Part shown: positions 1-5,099 of the stretch, one piece after another
Numbering within the stretch: the first letter of the stretch is position 1
Layout of the letters: every line of letters begins with the position of its first letter
From: Actinomycetes bacterium
Lineage (GTDB): Bacteria; Actinomycetota; Acidimicrobiia; Acidimicrobiales; RAAP-2
Assembly: GCA_021849435.1 (NCBI GenBank)
Contig: JAJZSX010000208.1
Location: 1-5,099, forward strand
Direction: 5' to 3'
Length of the DNA: 5,099 nucleotides
Notes under the pieces: model-generated
The model's database searches: none
What the model saw: the letters and a program-made list of their open reading frames with translations, nothing else
Told to the model about the DNA's origin: nothing
Made by a program: the position numbers and the translations under genes

Positions 1-511
1 GACCGGGCTTAGCGAAGCCGACAGGGCGGTCCTGGGCGAACTGGCCGAGCGGACGCCCATCGTCGTGGCGAGCAACTTCTCCATCGGCGCGGTGTTGGCT
101 GAACGGTTCGCGGCCACGGCGGCACCGTTCTTCGATCGGGTCGAGATCATCGAGTTGCACCACGACGGCAAGGTCGACGCGCCGTCGGGGACCTCGATCG
201 CGACCGCCCGTGCCGTCGCGCGGGCCCGCCAGCGAGCGGGCCGCACGACCGACGCTGAGCCGACCCTTCGTCAAACTGTCGAGGGCGCCCGTGGCGCTTC
301 TGTCGAGGGCGTGCCAGTGCACGCCGTTCGCCTGCCGGGTCTGGTCGCGCACCAAGAGGTGCTCTTCGGCTCGCCCGGCGAGGGTTTGATAATCCGCCAC
401 GACTCCTATGACCGGTCGAGTTTCGTCACCGGCGTTGCCACGGTATTACGCCACCTGCCGTCCACACCGGGCCTCGTCGAGGGGCTCGACCGTTTTATCG
501 ACGGCGTGTGA
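1..511 (+). CDS. dapB: 4-hydroxy-tetrahydrodipicolinate reductase, C-terminal part (5' end outside window)
   Basis: DapB reduces the DapA product with NAD(P)H to tetrahydrodipicolinate, in the cytoplasm, on the diaminopimelate/lysine pathway. The frame is open from base 2, giving 169 visible residues before the TGA at 509-511; the GTG at 65 is an internal valine, not the start. Seen: VVASNFSIGAV at visible residues 21-31, a family hallmark; ELHHDGK at 51-57; and DAPSGTS at 59-65. By family knowledge the HH pair and the Lys correspond to E. coli His159, His160 and Lys163, and SGT binds substrate. The spacing of these residues equals that in E. coli with an offset of 106. About 80-105 N-terminal residues, carrying the nucleotide-binding Rossmann fold, are therefore missing to the left. 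The C-terminal HDSYDRSSFVTGV segment (about 136-148) is also typical. dapA follows after 32 bp, so the two probably share an operon as well as function. Nothing suggests a broken gene; it is only cut by the window. Confidence 0.95.
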   Translation, partial: TGLSEADRAVLGELAERTPIVVASNFSIGAVLAERFAATAAPFFDRVEIIELHHDGKVDAPSGTSIATARAVARARQRAGRTTDAEPTLRQTVEGARGASVEGVPVHAVRLPGLVAHQEVLFGSPGEGLIIRHDSYDRSSFVTGVATVLRHLPSTPGLVEGLDRFIDGV

Positions 512-516
512 GCGGC

Positions 517-543
517 ACCTCGGGTCACTGGTAACTTCGAGGT
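517..543. repeat. 6-bp inverted repeat in the dapB-dapA gap
   Basis: ACCTCG (517-522) and CGAGGT (538-543) are perfect inverted repeats separated by 15 bases. The right arm ends at the base before the dapA ATG, and the loop contains the -10-like TAACTT. In RNA read through from dapB, the stem would bury GAGGT, the only purine-rich sequence near the dapA start. At DNA level it could be an operator. A 6-bp repeat with a free loop can easily arise by chance, so the function is speculative. Confidence 0.3.
532..543 (+). promoter_or_regulatory. Probable leaderless promoter (-10 box) of dapA
   Basis: TAACTT (532-537) fits the actinobacterial -10 consensus TANNNT and ends 6 bases before the dapA ATG, so transcription would begin at or next to the A of the start codon. 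No good -35 is visible; GTGAGC near 508-513 matches TTGACA at only three of six positions. The GAGGT at 539-543 touches the ATG and is too close to act as a Shine-Dalgarno site, which favours leaderless initiation. This promoter would let dapA and RNase J be expressed apart from dapB. Confidence 0.5.
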
Positions 544-1440
544 ATGGCGTCACCAACCTTCGGAACGGTTTTGACCGCCATGGTCACGCCGTTCAGCGAC
601 GACGGCGCTGTCGATCTCGACACGGCCGCCGCGGTCGCGCATCATCTCGTGACGAGCGGGAGTGACGGCATCGTGGTCGCGGGTTCGACGGGCGAGGGCA
701 CCGCGCTCAGCGACGACGAGAAGATGGACCTCTTCGCGTGCGTCGCCGCAGCGGTGAGCGTCCCGGTGCTCGCCGGGTCGACCTCGTCGGACACGGCCCG
801 CTCGGTCGCCCTGACGCGGCGCGTCGCCGATACGGGCGTCGCGGGTGTGCTCGCGACGACGCCGGCCTACGCCCGGCCGAGCCAGGCCGGCATCGCCGGG
901 CACCTGGGCGCGATCGCCGAGAGCACCCCGCTGCCGGTCATGCTCTATGACATCCCCTCGCGCACCGGTCGCAAGATCGCCGCGACGACCACCATTGAAC
1001 TCGTACGCGAACACGCCAACATCCGTGCGTTGAAGGACGCCTCGGGTGACCTGCCCGGCGCCGCGCACGTCAAGGCCGTTCTCGGCGATGACCTCGACCT
1101 CTACAGCGGCGACGACTCGCTGCTGCTGGCGTTCCTCGCCATCGGCGCGACGGGCATCGTCTCGGTCGCCGCCCACTGGGCGGGACCCGAGTTCGCCGCG
1201 ATCGTGGCGAGCGTCGCCAAGGGGGACTGGGTCATGGCCCGCGAGCTCAATGAGCGACTCGCGCGCAGCTGTTCCTTCGAGTCAACCGAGTCGGCGCCCA
1301 ACCCGATCCCCGCGAAGGCCGCCATGCGATCCCTCGGGTTCGCCGTCGGTCAGTGTCGCTGGCCACTCGGGCCGATCGGCAGTGACGTCGACGCGACCGC
1401 CGCGTCGGTGGTCGCCGAGCTTCGAGCCGCCCGTGGCTAA
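544..1440 (+). CDS. dapA: 4-hydroxy-tetrahydrodipicolinate synthase
   Basis: DapA condenses pyruvate with aspartate semialdehyde, the first committed step to diaminopimelate and lysine. It is a cytoplasmic class I aldolase, a TIM barrel that is usually a homotetramer. The 298-residue length is normal. Seen: LTAMVTPF (10-17); AGSTGEG (46-52), the pyruvate-carboxylate loop; TTPAYARPSQ (105-114) with Tyr109 (E. coli Tyr107); YDIPSRTG (135-142) with Tyr135 (E. coli catalytic Tyr133) and Arg140 (Arg138); LKDASGD (163-169) with Lys164 (Schiff-base Lys161); and NPIPAKAA (253-260). The first Thr of the usual GTTGE, Thr44 of the E. coli proton-relay triad, is Ser48 here, a conservative change. An in-frame TAA at 532-534 means the ATG at 544 is the first possible start, and it gives the usual N-terminus. 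Another lyase of the same superfamily cannot be excluded from the Ser alone, but the motifs and the dapB neighbour make DapA by far the best call. The stop overlaps the RNase J start. Confidence 0.96.
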   Translation: MASPTFGTVLTAMVTPFSDDGAVDLDTAAAVAHHLVTSGSDGIVVAGSTGEGTALSDDEKMDLFACVAAAVSVPVLAGSTSSDTARSVALTRRVADTGVAGVLATTPAYARPSQAGIAGHLGAIAESTPLPVMLYDIPSRTGRKIAATTTIELVREHANIRALKDASGDLPGAAHVKAVLGDDLDLYSGDDSLLLAFLAIGATGIVSVAAHWAGPEFAAIVASVAKGDWVMARELNERLARSCSFESTESAPNPIPAKAAMRSLGFAVGQCRWPLGPIGSDVDATAASVVAELRAARG

Positions 1441-3094
1441 CGAACGCGTCCGGATCACCTTCCTCGGTGGTCTCGGTGAGATCGGTCGGAACTGTCTCGC
1501 GCTCGAGCAGGACGGCCGCATCGTCGTGATCGACGCGGGTCTCATGTTCCCCGAGCCGACGATGTACGGCGTCGACCTGATCCTGCCCGACTTCCGGTGG
1601 TTGATCGAACGACGCGACCGGGTCGACGGCATCGTGTTGACCCACGGTCACGAGGACCACACCGGCGCCCTGCGGTACCTGATCAAGGACGTCAACGTGC
1701 CGATCTACGGCTCCGCACTGACTGTGGGCTTCGCTCGCCACCGGCTGAGCGAGGCGAAGCTGGCGGCCAAGTGTACCTTCATCGAGGTCACCGACGGCGA
1801 GCGTTGTCGCATCGGTCCCTTCGAATTCGAATTCATCCCCGTTACCCACTCGGTGCCGAGCGCGCACGCGCTGGCCGTGCGGACCTCGGTGGGCATCGTG
1901 GTGCACTCGGGCGATTTCAAGTTGGACCAGACCCCGATCGACAACCGTCGCACCGACCTGGCTCGACTCGGCGCGATTGGCGACGAAGGCGTCGCGCTGT
2001 TGCTGTGCGACTCCACGAACGCCGAGGAGCCGGGGTTCACGAACTCCGAGCGCACAGTCGGCGGCGCGCTACGCCGGCTCTTCCTCGAACGGCCTCAGCG
2101 GCGCATGGTCGTCGCGTGCTTCGCGAGCCACATCCATCGGGTCCAGCAGATCATCGACGTCGCGCGTGAGCAGGGGCGCAAGGTCGCACTCATGGGACGC
2201 TCGATGGAGGCCAACGTCAAGCTGGCGCGCAAACTGCACCTCTTGCACGCCGACGCCGCGGACTTCATCGACATCGAGACCGTCGACCGCTACGAGCCAG
2301 GCCAGGTCTGCGTGATCTGCACCGGCAGTCAGGGCGAGCCGATGGCGGCGCTGACCAAGATGTCCCGCGGCGACGCGCGGTCCTTGCGCGTCGGCGTCAA
2401 CGATACCGTGATCTTGAGCTCACACCCCATTCCCGGCAACGAGTGGTCGGTCGGGCGCGTCATCGACGATCTGCACCGCGCCGGCACCGAGGTCATCGAC
2501 TCGAGCCAAGAGCCGGTCCACGCGTCGGGCCACGCCCGCCAAGGTGAGCTCCGTACGTTCCACCAGCTCGTTCGCCCGCGCAACTTCGTGCCGGTGCACG
2601 GCGAGTACCGCCACCTCGTCCACCACGCCGAACTCGCCCGGTCGATGGGGCTGTCCAACAAGCACATCCTGCTCTGCGAGGACGGCGACCAGATCGAGGT
2701 ACGCGCCGATGGGATCCGTCGCGCGGGCGAGGTACCGGCCGGTCTGCACTACATCGACGGCTCGGCTGGCGATCTCGACGAACGACCGCTCGAGGAGCGG
2801 CGCATGCTCGCCGAGTTCGGCGTACTACTGCTGTCGGCGGGCGTCGACGGCGAGCTCGCGCGGATCGTCCAGCCGGTGCGGGTCGTCGCTCGCGGCTGGT
2901 TCGACGGCGAGACCGACCGTCAGTTGATCACCACGGTCACCGACGCCGTCCGCGTGGCGATCGACGAGGCGCTCGCCGACGGCGAGCGCGACGAGAGCGC
3001 GCTCAACAAGGCCGCCCAACGGGCCGCGGGACGTCTGCTTGGTCAGCGTTTCCGTCGTCAGCCGGTGCTGATGACGGCGGTCGTCGTCTACTGA
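1433..3094 (+). CDS. rnj: Ribonuclease J
   Basis: RNase J is a cytoplasmic metallo-beta-lactamase/beta-CASP enzyme with 5'-3' exonuclease and endonuclease activity, used in mRNA turnover and RNA maturation. The GTG at 1433 gives 553 residues, the usual family size (about 555), and starts shortly before the conserved ITFLGGLGEIGRN (8-20). Zinc-site residues are all present: HGHEDH (71-76), His139 in VTHSVPS, Asp161 in SGDFK, His367 in HASGHA and His389 in PVHGEYR. These match B. subtilis RNase J1 His74/His76/Asp78/His79, His142, Asp164, His368 and His390. DSTNAEEPGF (193-202), FASHIHRVQQ (230-239) and CTGSQGEP (296-303) mark the beta-CASP part, and a C-terminal domain follows to residue 553. 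The frame stays open upstream inside dapA, but that extension shows no family sequence. The GTG lies within the end of dapA (8-bp overlap) and lacks a strong Shine-Dalgarno site, so translational coupling to dapA is likely. Adjacency of dapA and rnj is known in Actinobacteria. Confidence 0.95.
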   Translation: MANERVRITFLGGLGEIGRNCLALEQDGRIVVIDAGLMFPEPTMYGVDLILPDFRWLIERRDRVDGIVLTHGHEDHTGALRYLIKDVNVPIYGSALTVGFARHRLSEAKLAAKCTFIEVTDGERCRIGPFEFEFIPVTHSVPSAHALAVRTSVGIVVHSGDFKLDQTPIDNRRTDLARLGAIGDEGVALLLCDSTNAEEPGFTNSERTVGGALRRLFLERPQRRMVVACFASHIHRVQQIIDVAREQGRKVALMGRSMEANVKLARKLHLLHADAADFIDIETVDRYEPGQVCVICTGSQGEPMAALTKMSRGDARSLRVGVNDTVILSSHPIPGNEWSVGRVIDDLHRAGTEVIDSSQEPVHASGHARQGELRTFHQLVRPRNFVPVHGEYRHLVHHAELARSMGLSNKHILLCEDGDQIEVRADGIRRAGEVPAGLHYIDGSAGDLDERPLEERRMLAEFGVLLLSAGVDGELARIVQPVRVVARGWFDGETDRQLITTVTDAVRVAIDEALADGERDESALNKAAQRAAGRLLGQRFRRQPVLMTAVVVY

Positions 3095-3095
3095 T

Positions 3096-3860
3096 TCAGG
3101 AGTCGGACTTGTCCGGCTCGCCGTGGTCGGCGTTCGCCCGGCCGAGCCGCCAGTAGGCCTTGTGACTGATGTCCTGGTCGCGAAGACCGCGGTCGCGTAG
3201 CGCGTCGCGCACGGCGCGCACCACCGAGAACTCGCCCAAGACGTAAGCGTGACCCTGGTCGGGCGGGAAGGCGAAGGCACTCAGTCCGCTCAGCAGGCCG
3301 GCGGGGTCGTTGCGACTCCGCTCGCGCCGGTCCACGAAGATCCCGGTGACGCCGAGCCCCTCGTCGAAGTCGGCCGTCAGTGCGTCGTCGTCCTGGTCGA
3401 TCTCGACGATGAAGATGGCCCGTCCGGGGGTCTCGATGCTCTGGGCGAGACGGTAGAACGCGGCCAGCCCACTCACGTCGCCGATGAACAGATGCCAGTC
3501 GGCCGACTCAGCGAGCGTGATCTTGCCCCGGGGACCAATGACGTCGACCGCGTTGCCGGCGGCGGCCGACTGGGCCCAGGTGCTGCCCGCGCCGACGTGG
3601 TCGGTGCTCACCCAAATCGAGAACCGGTGGTTGTCGTAGTCCACCGAGCGAACCGTGTAGCGGCGACGGACGTGATGACCGTCGTGGCGGACGCGGACCA
3701 TGACATCGTTACCCGGCACGCCCGCGAGTCGTGGGTCGCCGTGCAGCACGACCTCGTGCAGCGACGCGCAGATCGGTCGGGCGCTGACGACGGAGCAGGA
3801 GGCCGTGCGCGCGCCGAGGCGTTCGGCGAGTTCGGTGGAGGAGCGATGGGCTGATGGCAC
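3096..3860 (-). CDS. Siderophore-interacting protein (FAD-binding ferric-siderophore reductase family)
   Basis: Members of this family, related to ViuB/YqjH, use FAD and NAD(P)H to reduce ferric siderophores in the cytoplasm and release iron. The GTG start at 3860 gives 254 residues, normal for the family. Seen: RRYTVR (66-71), the FAD-binding R-x-Y-T/S motif; VGAGSTWA (89-96), matching the usual G-P-A-x-x-W-A; VIGPRGK (107-113); GDVSGLAA (127-134) where most members have GDETALPA; VLGEFSVVRAVRDAL (207-221), resembling the usual G-E-x-x-x-V-R segment; and YWRLG (236-240), the C-terminal family signature. There is no signal peptide or membrane segment. The substrate is unknown, and no siderophore transport or synthesis gene lies in the window. 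It is convergent with rnj (one base between stop codons) and divergent from ftsK. The Glu-to-Val change in GDVSGL is unusual; some members may prefer other reductants or substrates, so 'siderophore' is a family label rather than a shown role. Confidence 0.85.
   Translation of the reverse strand: MPSAHRSSTELAERLGARTASCSVVSARPICASLHEVVLHGDPRLAGVPGNDVMVRVRHDGHHVRRRYTVRSVDYDNHRFSIWVSTDHVGAGSTWAQSAAAGNAVDVIGPRGKITLAESADWHLFIGDVSGLAAFYRLAQSIETPGRAIFIVEIDQDDDALTADFDEGLGVTGIFVDRRERSRNDPAGLLSGLSAFAFPPDQGHAYVLGEFSVVRAVRDALRDRGLRDQDISHKAYWRLGRANADHGEPDKSDS
3100..3119. terminator. Hairpin at the rnj / siderophore-gene convergent junction, possible bidirectional terminator
   Basis: GAGTCGGA (3100-3107) and TCCGGCTC (3112-3119) form an 8-bp stem with one G-T wobble and a CTTG loop; C and G of the loop could pair further, as CUUG tetraloops do. 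It lies 5 bases after the rnj stop and inside the last codons of the minus-strand gene. No T-run follows on either strand, so it is not a classical intrinsic terminator. U-less hairpins have been proposed as terminators in actinobacteria. It may instead protect the rnj mRNA 3' end. Confidence 0.4.
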
Positions 3861-3872
3861 GTCGCAAGCCTA
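3861..3872 (-). promoter_or_regulatory. Probable leaderless promoter (-10 box) of the siderophore-interacting gene
   Basis: Read on the minus strand, TAGGCT (3872-3867) fits TANNNT and is followed by six bases (TGCGAC) and then the GTG start at 3860. No Shine-Dalgarno-like run precedes the GTG, which fits a leaderless mRNA. No clear -35 is visible. The region 3876-3890 just upstream holds a small GGGC-N7-GCCC inverted repeat of doubtful meaning. Confidence 0.45.
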
Positions 3873-3895
3873 ATGGGGCAGAAATAGCCCGGCGA

Positions 3896-3907
3896 GAACT
3901 CGGGTTC
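3896..3907. promoter_or_regulatory. Candidate LexA (SOS) operator upstream of ftsK
   Basis: GAAC (3896-3899), TCGG, GTTC (3904-3907) is a perfect GAAC-N4-GTTC palindrome, the core of the LexA operator known from Bacillus and mycobacteria (CGAAC-N4-GTTCG). The outer right G (3908) also matches; the outer left base is A instead of C. I found no other GAAC-N4-GTTC in the window. It ends 2 bases before the ftsK -10 box, so bound LexA would block RNA polymerase. It is also near the expected -35 region of the divergent minus-strand gene. Confidence 0.5.
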
Positions 3908-3909
3908 GG

Positions 3910-3923
3910 TAAGTTGAGTGGGT
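3910..3923 (+). promoter_or_regulatory. Probable leaderless promoter (-10 box) of ftsK
   Basis: TAAGTT (3910-3915) fits TANNNT, with 8 bases between it and the ATG at 3924. The intervening GAGTGGGT is not a good Shine-Dalgarno site at that spacing. No TTGACA-like -35 is seen 16-18 bases upstream; that space is occupied by GC-rich sequence and the GAAC-N4-GTTC palindrome. The stretch from GGTAAGTT to the ATG closely resembles the same region of dapA. Confidence 0.5.
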
Positions 3924-5099
3924 ATGGCCGCACCCCGACACGCTAAGAAGACGCCCGCGCGCGCTGGTTCGGCGCGCGGCGCGACTCGCGCGACTCAGCC
4001 ACCCTCGTTGTGGCAGCGTCACGGCCGTGACGTCTGGGTGCTCGTTCTGGTGGTGTTCGGCATCTTGATCGGTCTCGCCGAGGTGCACGCGCTCGGACCG
4101 TTCGGTCGCTGGCTCGCGAGCGTCGTCGGAGACCTACTTGGGGTCGGTCGGGTCATCTTGCCGCTCGTGCTCATCGGGCTCGGGGTGGCGATTCTCTGGG
4201 GCAAGGTCGAGGTCGACAACGCGCGCCTCGGCTGGGGGCTCACGCTGGGCCTCATCAGCGTGACCGGTCTCGGCGACCTGATCGGGGGGCGTCCGTCGAC
4301 GAGCGCCACGGCGAGCGCGCTCGGTCGAGCTGGCGGGTGGCTTGGCGTCGTCGTCGGGGGCGGTCTCGTGCGGGGACTCGGCGAGGTGGGCGCCGTCGTG
4401 GTGTTGTTAGCGGTGTTGGTCGTGGCGGTGATCGTCACCACCGGCATCGGCTTACGCACGCTCGCGGCGGCCAGCGTGCGCGCCGTTCGCGTGGTCGTTC
4501 GTGCTCTCGGTCGTTGGTGGTCCAGTCGGCCGCGCCCGGCCGAGGTCGACGAGCTAGAGGCGACCCCCGCACCCGCGAAGCCCCGACGCACGCGCGCGGC
4601 GCGCAACGACGAGCTGTCCCCGGTGGACGATGCCGTCGAACTCGAGGCGACGCCCTGGCCGACGGAGGAGTCGCCCGACGCTCAGGACGCGCTCGACGCA
4701 GCCCGCGACGAGTGGGTCCCCGTCGAGGCACCCGTCGCACCCGCGCCGGTGGTCGTACCCGACGCGCACGAGACGTCGTGGTCGTTGCCGCCGCTGACGC
4801 TGCTCACTCGCACGCGCGAGCAGCGTCAGGACCGCGCGAGCGTGGAGCGGGCGGGCGCCGAGCTCGTCGAGGCCCTCGCCGCTCACGGCGTCGAGACGGT
4901 CCTCGTCGGTTTCACCGTCGGTCCCACGGTCACGCGCTTCGAGCTTGAACTCGGTCCCGGGATCAAGGTCGCCCGGTTGACCGCGCTCAGCCGGGACATC
5001 GCCTACGCGATGGCGACCCCAGACGTGCGCATCCTCGCACCCATCCCGGGACGTTCGGCCATCGGCGTCGAAGTGCCGAACCGGAACCGGACCCTCGTC
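3924..5099 (+). CDS. ftsK: DNA translocase FtsK/SpoIIIE family, N-terminal part (3' end outside window)
   Basis: FtsK is a septum-anchored hexameric DNA pump that clears and aligns chromosome ends at division and helps dimer resolution. The frame from ATG 3924 is open to the last base: 392 residues without a stop. Layout: a basic, Ala/Arg-rich cytoplasmic start (1-35); a hydrophobic membrane region with segments near 37-54, 72-92, 103-120 and 154-175, plus a glycine-rich weakly hydrophobic stretch at 137-150; a Pro/Ala/acidic linker (about 200-285); then the conserved alpha domain. Family-typical sequence includes WSLPPLTLL (286-294), GPTVTRFELELGPGIKVARL (333-352), and APIPGRSAIGVEVPN (372-386). 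The Walker A/B motor and the DNA-reading gamma domain would lie beyond the right edge, so ATPase activity cannot be judged here. The linker is short, nearer to SpoIIIE/actinobacterial FtsK than to the very long E. coli linker. It follows the divergent promoter region with the possible LexA site, and no other start is more plausible. Confidence 0.94.
   Translation, partial: MAAPRHAKKTPARAGSARGATRATQPPSLWQRHGRDVWVLVLVVFGILIGLAEVHALGPFGRWLASVVGDLLGVGRVILPLVLIGLGVAILWGKVEVDNARLGWGLTLGLISVTGLGDLIGGRPSTSATASALGRAGGWLGVVVGGGLVRGLGEVGAVVVLLAVLVVAVIVTTGIGLRTLAAASVRAVRVVVRALGRWWSSRPRPAEVDELEATPAPAKPRRTRAARNDELSPVDDAVELEATPWPTEESPDAQDALDAARDEWVPVEAPVAPAPVVVPDAHETSWSLPPLTLLTRTREQRQDRASVERAGAELVEALAAHGVETVLVGFTVGPTVTRFELELGPGIKVARLTALSRDIAYAMATPDVRILAPIPGRSAIGVEVPNRNRTLV

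Noticed and set aside
65..67. GTG at 65 as a start for a short dapB-like gene.
   Set aside because: The conserved DapB sequence continues in frame upstream to the window edge, so this is an internal Val in VVASNFS.
550..1176. Long open minus-strand frame opposite dapA.
   Set aside because: Arg/Gly/Asp-rich low-complexity product without motifs; it lies wholly opposite well-conserved DapA sequence, so it is a GC-driven shadow.
1046..1432. In-frame upstream extension of RNase J reaching back into dapA.
   Set aside because: The extension is Ser/Arg/Pro-rich sequence from the shifted dapA frame; family similarity begins just after GTG 1433, which gives the normal length.
1820..1831. AT-rich 12-bp palindrome TTCGAATTCGAA inside the RNase J gene.
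   Set aside because: It is the result of alternating Phe/Glu codons (FEFEF) in a conserved protein segment; no regulatory context.
3862..3875. TTAGGCT on the minus strand resembles a half-site of an iron-dependent DtxR/IdeR box, attractive next to a siderophore gene.
   Set aside because: Only the left half matches (TTAGG plus scattered bases); the right half of the palindrome is absent, and the same bases are explained by the -10 hexamer.
3949..3998. GCGCGC-rich tract near the ftsK start that looks like a repeat.
   Set aside because: It encodes the basic Ala/Arg-rich N-terminus common in FtsK; no regular unit or stable longer repeat is seen.
4019..4606. Long open minus-strand frame opposite ftsK, with Thr/Pro/Arg-rich product.
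   Set aside because: Its composition is typical of antisense frames in GC-rich DNA, it shows no family motif, and the plus strand encodes a clear FtsK membrane region and linker.

Overview
The window is GC-rich bacterial chromosome. Gene order and promoter style suggest an actinobacterium, possibly of the Acidimicrobiia type; the class is an inference from the genes, not a proven assignment. From memory, the order dapA, RNase J, variable gene(s), ftsK matches the Mycobacterium tuberculosis arrangement (Rv2753c dapA, Rv2752c rnj, Rv2748c ftsK). All five protein genes resemble well-known families. I see no mobile element, CRISPR array, tRNA or rRNA, and no gene-free stretch over 300 bases. The longest non-coding stretch is 63 bp.

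Layout. Bases 1-511 (+) hold the C-terminal part of dapB (4-hydroxy-tetrahydrodipicolinate reductase), cut by the left edge. After 32 bp comes dapA (544-1440, +; 4-hydroxy-tetrahydrodipicolinate synthase). The RNase J gene (1433-3094, +) overlaps the dapA stop by 8 bp. A siderophore-interacting, FAD-binding reductase-like gene (3096-3860) lies on the minus strand. Its stop codon is one base from the RNase J stop, and a hairpin overlaps this convergent junction. A 63-bp divergent intergenic region then leads into ftsK (3924 to the right edge, +), which is cut off before its ATPase motor domain.

How the genes work together. DapA and DapB are consecutive enzymes of the diaminopimelate/lysine pathway, supplying the cell wall and protein synthesis. 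RNase J is probably translated by coupling to dapA and turns over and matures RNA. FtsK is the membrane-anchored DNA pump that clears the chromosome from the division septum. The siderophore protein is functionally unrelated and appears to be an accessory gene in the slot between RNase J and ftsK.

The most interesting signals are regulatory. (1) A perfect GAAC-N4-GTTC element, the core of the Gram-positive/actinobacterial LexA (SOS) operator, lies just upstream of the ftsK -10 box, suggesting DNA-damage control of ftsK. (2) Three start codons (dapA, the siderophore gene and ftsK) each have a TANNNT -10-like hexamer 6-8 nt upstream and no usable Shine-Dalgarno sequence, the signature of leaderless mRNAs. 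(3) The dapA and ftsK start regions are nearly the same short sequence.
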